Source: JBHELB01 sp041859045 (GTDB lineage: Bacteria > Hydrogenedentota > Hydrogenedentia > Hydrogenedentales > SLHB01). From it: 64,000 nt of DNA. Made by a program: the position numbers and the translations under genes. The DNA is taken from the NCBI GenBank assembly GCA_041859045.1, contig JBHELB010000068.1:12516-76515 (forward strand), read 5' to 3'. The number at the start of each line of letters is the position of its first letter. Positions within the stretch are counted from its first letter, which is position 1. The notes beneath the pieces were generated by a model, which had not been told where the DNA came from, did not search any database, and saw only the letters and a program-made list of their open reading frames with translations. Shown here in pieces: positions 60,411 through 64,000 of the stretch.

Positions 60411-62108
60411 TCACACCTCCTCGGCGTTATGAATCTCGTAGCGATAACCCTGCTCGGTGAGGAAAAGCTGGCGCTTAACGCTGTAATCCTGGTCGCAGGT
60501 GTCGCGCGACACAAGCGAATAGAATCGTGCGATGGTGTCCGTGCCCTTGGGACGCAGGATGCGTCCAAGCCGTTGAGCTTCTTCCTGGCGCGAACCGAAG
60601 GTGCCCGAGATCTGGATCGCGATGTTCGCATCGGGAAGATCGATGGCGAAATTGGCGACCTTCGACACAATCAGCAGCTTTTCCTTGCCGCTACGGAACG
60701 CGGTGTAGAGCTCTTCGCGCTGGCGGTTGGGGGTTTGGCCGGTGATGATCGGCGCCTTGAACCGCTTGGCGACGCGCTTGAGCTGGTCAAGGTACTGACC
60801 AATGATCAGTACGTTATCGTCTTTATGGCGCTGAATAAGTGCTTCGACGATGTGCTCTTTCACCGGATTTGTCGAGGCGATGCGGAACTTGCCGCGCTTA
60901 TCGGATACTGCGTAGCGATAGCGTTCTTCCTCGGGCAACGGCACGCGCAACTCGCTGCAAAGCGCCTGCGCGATCCATCCCTGCTTCTCGAGGACTTTCC
61001 AGGGCACGTCGTACTTCTTCGGGCCGATGAGCGAGAACACGTCGTCCTCGCGGGCATCCTCGCGCACGAGCGTGGCCGTCAACCCCAGGCGGCGGCGCGC
61101 CTGCAAACTCGCGGTGGCGCGAAACACCGGCGCGGGCAGCAGGTGCACTTCGTCATAGATAATCAGGCCCCAGTTCGCTTCGTCGAACAGGCTGAAATGG
61201 ACAAAGGGGCTGTCCTTCGCCTTGCGGTAGGTCAGCACCTGGTATGTCGCGATAGTGACCGGGCGGATTTCCTTCGAGTCGCCGCTGTATTCGCCGATCT
61301 GCTCGTTTTGCAGCGTCGTCTTGTCGAGCAGTTCGTTCTTCCACTGCCGCAGCGCGACAGTATTGGTCGTAAGCACGAGGGTCTGCGTCTGTAGGGCGTG
61401 AATCGCTCCAATTCCCACGACCGTCTTTCCCGCTCCGCAAGGCAACACGACCACGCCGCTGCCGCCGTGGTTCGAACCGCGCATGTAGAATGCGTCCACC
61501 GACTCACGCTGATACTTGCGCAAGCCAAAGGGACGGCCCGACAACGTCGTTTCGCGGAGTTCGAGCGGCAACGGCGCACCTTCGACGTAACCCGCGAGGT
61601 CCTCCACAGGATAGCCGACCTTGATCAGCGCGTTCTTGATATTGCCGCGCTCGTCCGGCTTGACGAACAGGTGATGCCCATCGGGCGAGCCGGTTACGTA
61701 GGGCTGGATCGCCTTCTGGTTCTGCAATTGCATGATGAGCAGCGAATCTTCGGAGAAGAGGACCAGTTGTCCGTCTTCTTTCTTGAAGAGCTTGATCCGC
61801 CCGTAGCGCGCGACATTGTCGCGGATGTCCACGAGCACATTCTGGGGGATTTCGTACTTGCTGTACCGGAATACCCCTTCGATGATTTCTTCGGCGGTCA
61901 TACCGGCCGCCGCCGCGTTCCAGAGGGACAACGGCGTAATTTGATAGGTATGAATGTGCTCGGGCGATTTCACCAGTTCGGCGAACGCGGCGATGCAATC
62001 GCGTGCGTCCTCAAACACCGGTCCATCGGTCTCCAGCAACATCGAACGGTCGGATTGAACGATTAACGGTTTGTCGGCTTGGTCTCGCATAGAGGCGCAG
62101 TGTAGCAC
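60411..62108 (-). CDS. XPB/ERCC3-like DNA helicase
   Basis: The product of 565 residues matches bacterial and archaeal XPB. An N-terminal helicase-C-binding-like domain (ETDGPVFEDARDCIAAFAEL, HIHTYQITPLSLWNAAAAG) is followed by the SF2 core: VVVLPCGAGKTVVGIGAI, LIIYDEVHLLPAP (DEVH), GLTATLVREDARED (the XPB RED motif), and EAQRLGRILRPKG. XPB helicases bend and open DNA; outside eukaryotes they occur in scattered bacteria, sometimes with the nuclease Bax1, which is absent here. Instead it heads the addBA operon. The start is uncertain: GTG at 62108 (AGGGG nine bases before) or ATG at 62090. Confidence 0.9.
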   Translation of the reverse strand: MLHCASMRDQADKPLIVQSDRSMLLETDGPVFEDARDCIAAFAELVKSPEHIHTYQITPLSLWNAAAAGMTAEEIIEGVFRYSKYEIPQNVLVDIRDNVARYGRIKLFKKEDGQLVLFSEDSLLIMQLQNQKAIQPYVTGSPDGHHLFVKPDERGNIKNALIKVGYPVEDLAGYVEGAPLPLELRETTLSGRPFGLRKYQRESVDAFYMRGSNHGGSGVVVLPCGAGKTVVGIGAIHALQTQTLVLTTNTVALRQWKNELLDKTTLQNEQIGEYSGDSKEIRPVTIATYQVLTYRKAKDSPFVHFSLFDEANWGLIIYDEVHLLPAPVFRATASLQARRRLGLTATLVREDAREDDVFSLIGPKKYDVPWKVLEKQGWIAQALCSELRVPLPEEERYRYAVSDKRGKFRIASTNPVKEHIVEALIQRHKDDNVLIIGQYLDQLKRVAKRFKAPIITGQTPNRQREELYTAFRSGKEKLLIVSKVANFAIDLPDANIAIQISGTFGSRQEEAQRLGRILRPKGTDTIARFYSLVSRDTCDQDYSVKRQLFLTEQGYRYEIHNAEEV

Positions 62109-62192
62109 AATGCCCCGCCCCTAACGCCAATCTATAATTCGCCGTGCTCAGGAATGCGGCGGCGATTTCTTCCTGACACGTATCGCGCCACG

Positions 62193-63473
62193 CTATTCGA
62201 CGACTTCCACACGCAAAAGCGAGTCGCGGCTCACCATGCCTTGGAACCGGTCCTCTTGGTTCACAACAGGCAAACGCTTCAGTCTGTGCGTGACCATAAG
62301 TCGCACCGCCTCCTCGATAGGGGTTTCTTCCCGCACCGTGACAAGGTCCTTTTTCATCACCTCCGCGCCGGTGTGCACGCGGCTTTGCGCGAAAAGCTCC
62401 CTATAAAACTGTGCCGTTTCCCCAAAGGTCACCTTGCTGAGAAGGTAGTTCCACATGCTGCCGCGATGCTCGGAGAATTTGGAAAGGAGGTCGCGATCCG
62501 AAATAAGGCCCAACAGTTTTCCGTTCGGATCGACCACGGCCACCCGTTGGACGGCGTTTGTGTCAATAATCTTCGCGCTCTCCTCGATCGGCGTGTCCGG
62601 AAGAACCGAATACGTGTCCCGTTGCATAATATCGCGAACAAAGCGCGCGTCGCGCAGCTCGACACTATGACGTGCCAGCGCCTCCCAGTCGGGCGTTTCC
62701 ACACTGATCGTCCGGAAAATGTCAAAGCGGGACAGAATTCCGGCGATCTTTCCCTGCGCATCGACCACAGGCAAGCGCTTGAGTTTGCTCCGCAGCATGA
62801 TGCCAACAGCGCCGGACAGCGGTTTATCTTCCGTTATTGTGACGACAGGGCGGGACATCACTTCTTCCGCCGTCTTGCTCGGGAGCGAGTCGAGCCAAGC
62901 ATCGACCTGATGCGTCCCGAACTCGGCGAGCAAGCCAAGCCGAATGGGCATTCCCGCCCGTTCAATCAGATCGCCCTGGGTAATCATCCCGATGGGCTGC
63001 TCACGTTCATCCACTACCGGAAGACTATTGTAATTTGACGAAATCAGTATTCGGATAACCTCGCGCACGGGTGTGACGGCGTGAACAGTCGTCGGAGAGG
63101 ACGTCATCGCATCCCTGACGCGGAGGTGCGATGGAATAAGGCGCTTTCCCGTGCGATGGGTGCGGAGCCGCATCTCCTCCACCACGACAATGCCATCCGT
63201 CACCATTTCCTCGATACCGGGCAGCACGCGATCAAGCTCTGCGGCGGGCAAGATCACTTCGATCTTCAGTGGCATGTTATATGAGATTTCCACAAGCTTT
63301 TGCGTGGCGATTTCGCCGTTTTCGTAGCAACCCGCGATACCACGCGTCACGATGCAACGAGCGGCGACTTTCTGCGCGCGCACATGCTGGATAACGGCGT
63401 CGGCAATCGATTTGCCATGGACGCGCGCGCTTTCGCTTGTGAAAATCTCGATAACGTTGTATATCAACGCCAT
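62193..63473 (-). CDS. DUF190 protein with four CBS domains
   Basis: The first 115 residues are a DUF190 domain (IYNVIEIFTSESARVHGKSI, IVTRGIAGCYENGEI, KIEVILPAAELDRVLPGIEE), the small PII-like protein often encoded with CrcB. Four CBS domains follow in two Bateman pairs: RDAMTSSPTTV, EEVMSRPVVTI, RDIMQRDTYSV and AEVMKKDLVTV. CBS pairs usually bind adenosyl nucleotides. The ATG at 63473 has AAGGAGG seven bases upstream, and the crcB stop lies 11 bases before it. The fusion suggests that nucleotide state is sensed by the fluoride-channel partner. Length 426 residues. Confidence 0.9.
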   Translation of the reverse strand: MALIYNVIEIFTSESARVHGKSIADAVIQHVRAQKVAARCIVTRGIAGCYENGEIATQKLVEISYNMPLKIEVILPAAELDRVLPGIEEMVTDGIVVVEEMRLRTHRTGKRLIPSHLRVRDAMTSSPTTVHAVTPVREVIRILISSNYNSLPVVDEREQPIGMITQGDLIERAGMPIRLGLLAEFGTHQVDAWLDSLPSKTAEEVMSRPVVTITEDKPLSGAVGIMLRSKLKRLPVVDAQGKIAGILSRFDIFRTISVETPDWEALARHSVELRDARFVRDIMQRDTYSVLPDTPIEESAKIIDTNAVQRVAVVDPNGKLLGLISDRDLLSKFSEHRGSMWNYLLSKVTFGETAQFYRELFAQSRVHTGAEVMKKDLVTVREETPIEEAVRLMVTHRLKRLPVVNQEDRFQGMVSRDSLLRVEVVE

Positions 63474-63484
63474 CTTGCACCTCC

Positions 63485-63976
63485 TTAGTAGAGCATCCGA
63501 ACAAGCCACATGCCCACAAGAACCAACACAAGACCGCCCACGTTGTTGATAGCCACATTCATCACGGCGGCCGACGCCGCTTCGGTTCGCGCAAGATTCA
63601 CGCTTTCAAGACCGAAAGAGGAAAAGGTGGTCAGTCCGCCGAGAAATCCGGTCATGAGAAACAGCCGGAGGGAAGGGCCAAGGACATTCTTCTGATCCGC
63701 CAAGGCGAAGCAGACCCCGATCAGAAGGCAACCCGCCAGGTTCACCGCCAGTGTGCCCCAGGGAAACGCCGCTCCCCATAGGCGACTCGCCAACAACGCG
63801 GTTCCGTAACGCGTTATCGCCCCGAGCCCGCCACCGATAAATACTAACGCGACCCTTTCCCACTGCTGTCCGGTTGTTTTTGAGGTTGTGGGTTGTAATT
63901 TGAGTTTTGCCAATGTGTTATAGACGGTTTTGGGAGTGATCGATATGGGAATCGGAATAGACTTGGGCCTTTCCAA
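63485..63976 (-). CDS. crcB: CrcB/Fluc fluoride ion channel
   Basis: CrcB is a small dual-topology channel that lets fluoride leave the cytoplasm. The core shows VFIGGGLGAITRYGTALLAS, FPWGTLAVNLAGCLLIGVCF, GFLGGLTTFSSFGLESV (the TTFSSF fluoride motif) and a fourth membrane segment near the C-terminus (NNVGGLVLVLVGMWLVR). The homologous part begins near residue 40. The N-terminal 40 residues (SIPIPISITPKTV ...) are unusual and the start is a TTG at 63976 or 63913, neither with a good ribosome-binding site. A fluoride riboswitch, if present, would be beyond the window edge. Confidence 0.88.
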   Translation of the reverse strand: MERPKSIPIPISITPKTVYNTLAKLKLQPTTSKTTGQQWERVALVFIGGGLGAITRYGTALLASRLWGAAFPWGTLAVNLAGCLLIGVCFALADQKNVLGPSLRLFLMTGFLGGLTTFSSFGLESVNLARTEAASAAVMNVAINNVGGLVLVLVGMWLVRMLY

Positions 63977-64000
63977 TCGTGTAAGGACGCGAGGAACGAC

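Noticed and set aside
63913..64000. Fluoride riboswitch before crcB
   Set aside because: Only 24-87 bases of upstream sequence are in the window and they do not contain the crcB motif core; it may lie beyond the edge.
1..64000. tRNA or rRNA genes
   Set aside because: Intergenic regions were scanned by eye for T-loop GGTTCGA-type sequences with acceptor pairing and for rRNA cores; none convincing.

Overview
The window (about 60-65% G+C over most of its length) reads as a chromosomal segment of a Gram-negative, free-living heterotrophic bacterium. A lipid A/LPS-type acyltransferase, Lgt, several lipoproteins and a Tat-exported oxidoreductase point to a diderm envelope. FtsZ, a fused XRE/cyclase-like regulator, calcium-binding EF-hand/dockerin proteins, CocE-like secreted hydrolases and a Tat Gfo/Idh/MocA protein together recall uncultured PVC-adjacent or Hydrogenedentota-like lineages. 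That placement is an inference from gene content only. No rRNA, tRNA or CRISPR array was found.

Region 0-9.7 kb: a partial DUF4203 membrane protein, a frameshifted short-chain dehydrogenase, the murein-recycling ligase mpl with a small 2Fe-2S protein, pilT on the other strand, the thiazole operon thiF-thiG-thiH, an acyltransferase/lipoprotein pair, a small zinc protein and a MazG-type pyrophosphohydrolase. Region 9.7-15.5 kb: a GNAT acetyltransferase beside the stub of a second copy, an inverted pair of degenerate palindromic repeats, a BtrH-like protein behind a near-consensus promoter, S-adenosylhomocysteine hydrolase overlapped by an XRE-cyclase fusion gene, and a response regulator with a ruined GGDEF domain. 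Region 15.7-21.3 kb: a 1109-residue secreted protein made of 17 tandem EF-hand pairs and a dockerin-like end, then a lower-G+C GmrSD-like (DUF262/DUF1524) gene and a TerB-like gene.

Region 21.4-28.4 kb: murC-ftsQ-ftsZ (no ftsA here), then a lower-G+C subtilisin gene inserted at the 3' end of queD. The insertion is flanked by about 60-bp direct repeats, so the protease carries a QueD-derived C-terminal tail. queD itself is a tandem two-domain protein and is translationally coupled to queE. Region 28.4-45 kb: a GAF-GGDEF protein coupled to a membrane glycosyltransferase, aat, a phosphatase-superfamily protein with a Memo-family protein, a Tat-exported oxidoreductase, an aldo/keto reductase, a periplasmic rhodanese without catalytic Cys, pta-ackA, an Nramp-UspA fusion, lgt and an ICMT-like methyltransferase.

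Region 45-64 kb, all on the minus strand: two paralogous CocE/NonD hydrolases (one with Ig-like domains and a GlyGly-type C-terminal anchor, one a lipoprotein), a tight operon XPB helicase-AddB-AddA-membrane metallopeptidase-GlgX, and a fluoride-export pair in which the CrcB channel is followed by a DUF190 protein extended by four CBS domains.

Main points for a second look: the queD/subtilase insertion, the XRE-cyclase/ahcY overlap, the giant EF-hand protein, the DUF190-CBS4/CrcB pair, the XPB-AddAB operon, and a dispersed G5A3-type hairpin family.
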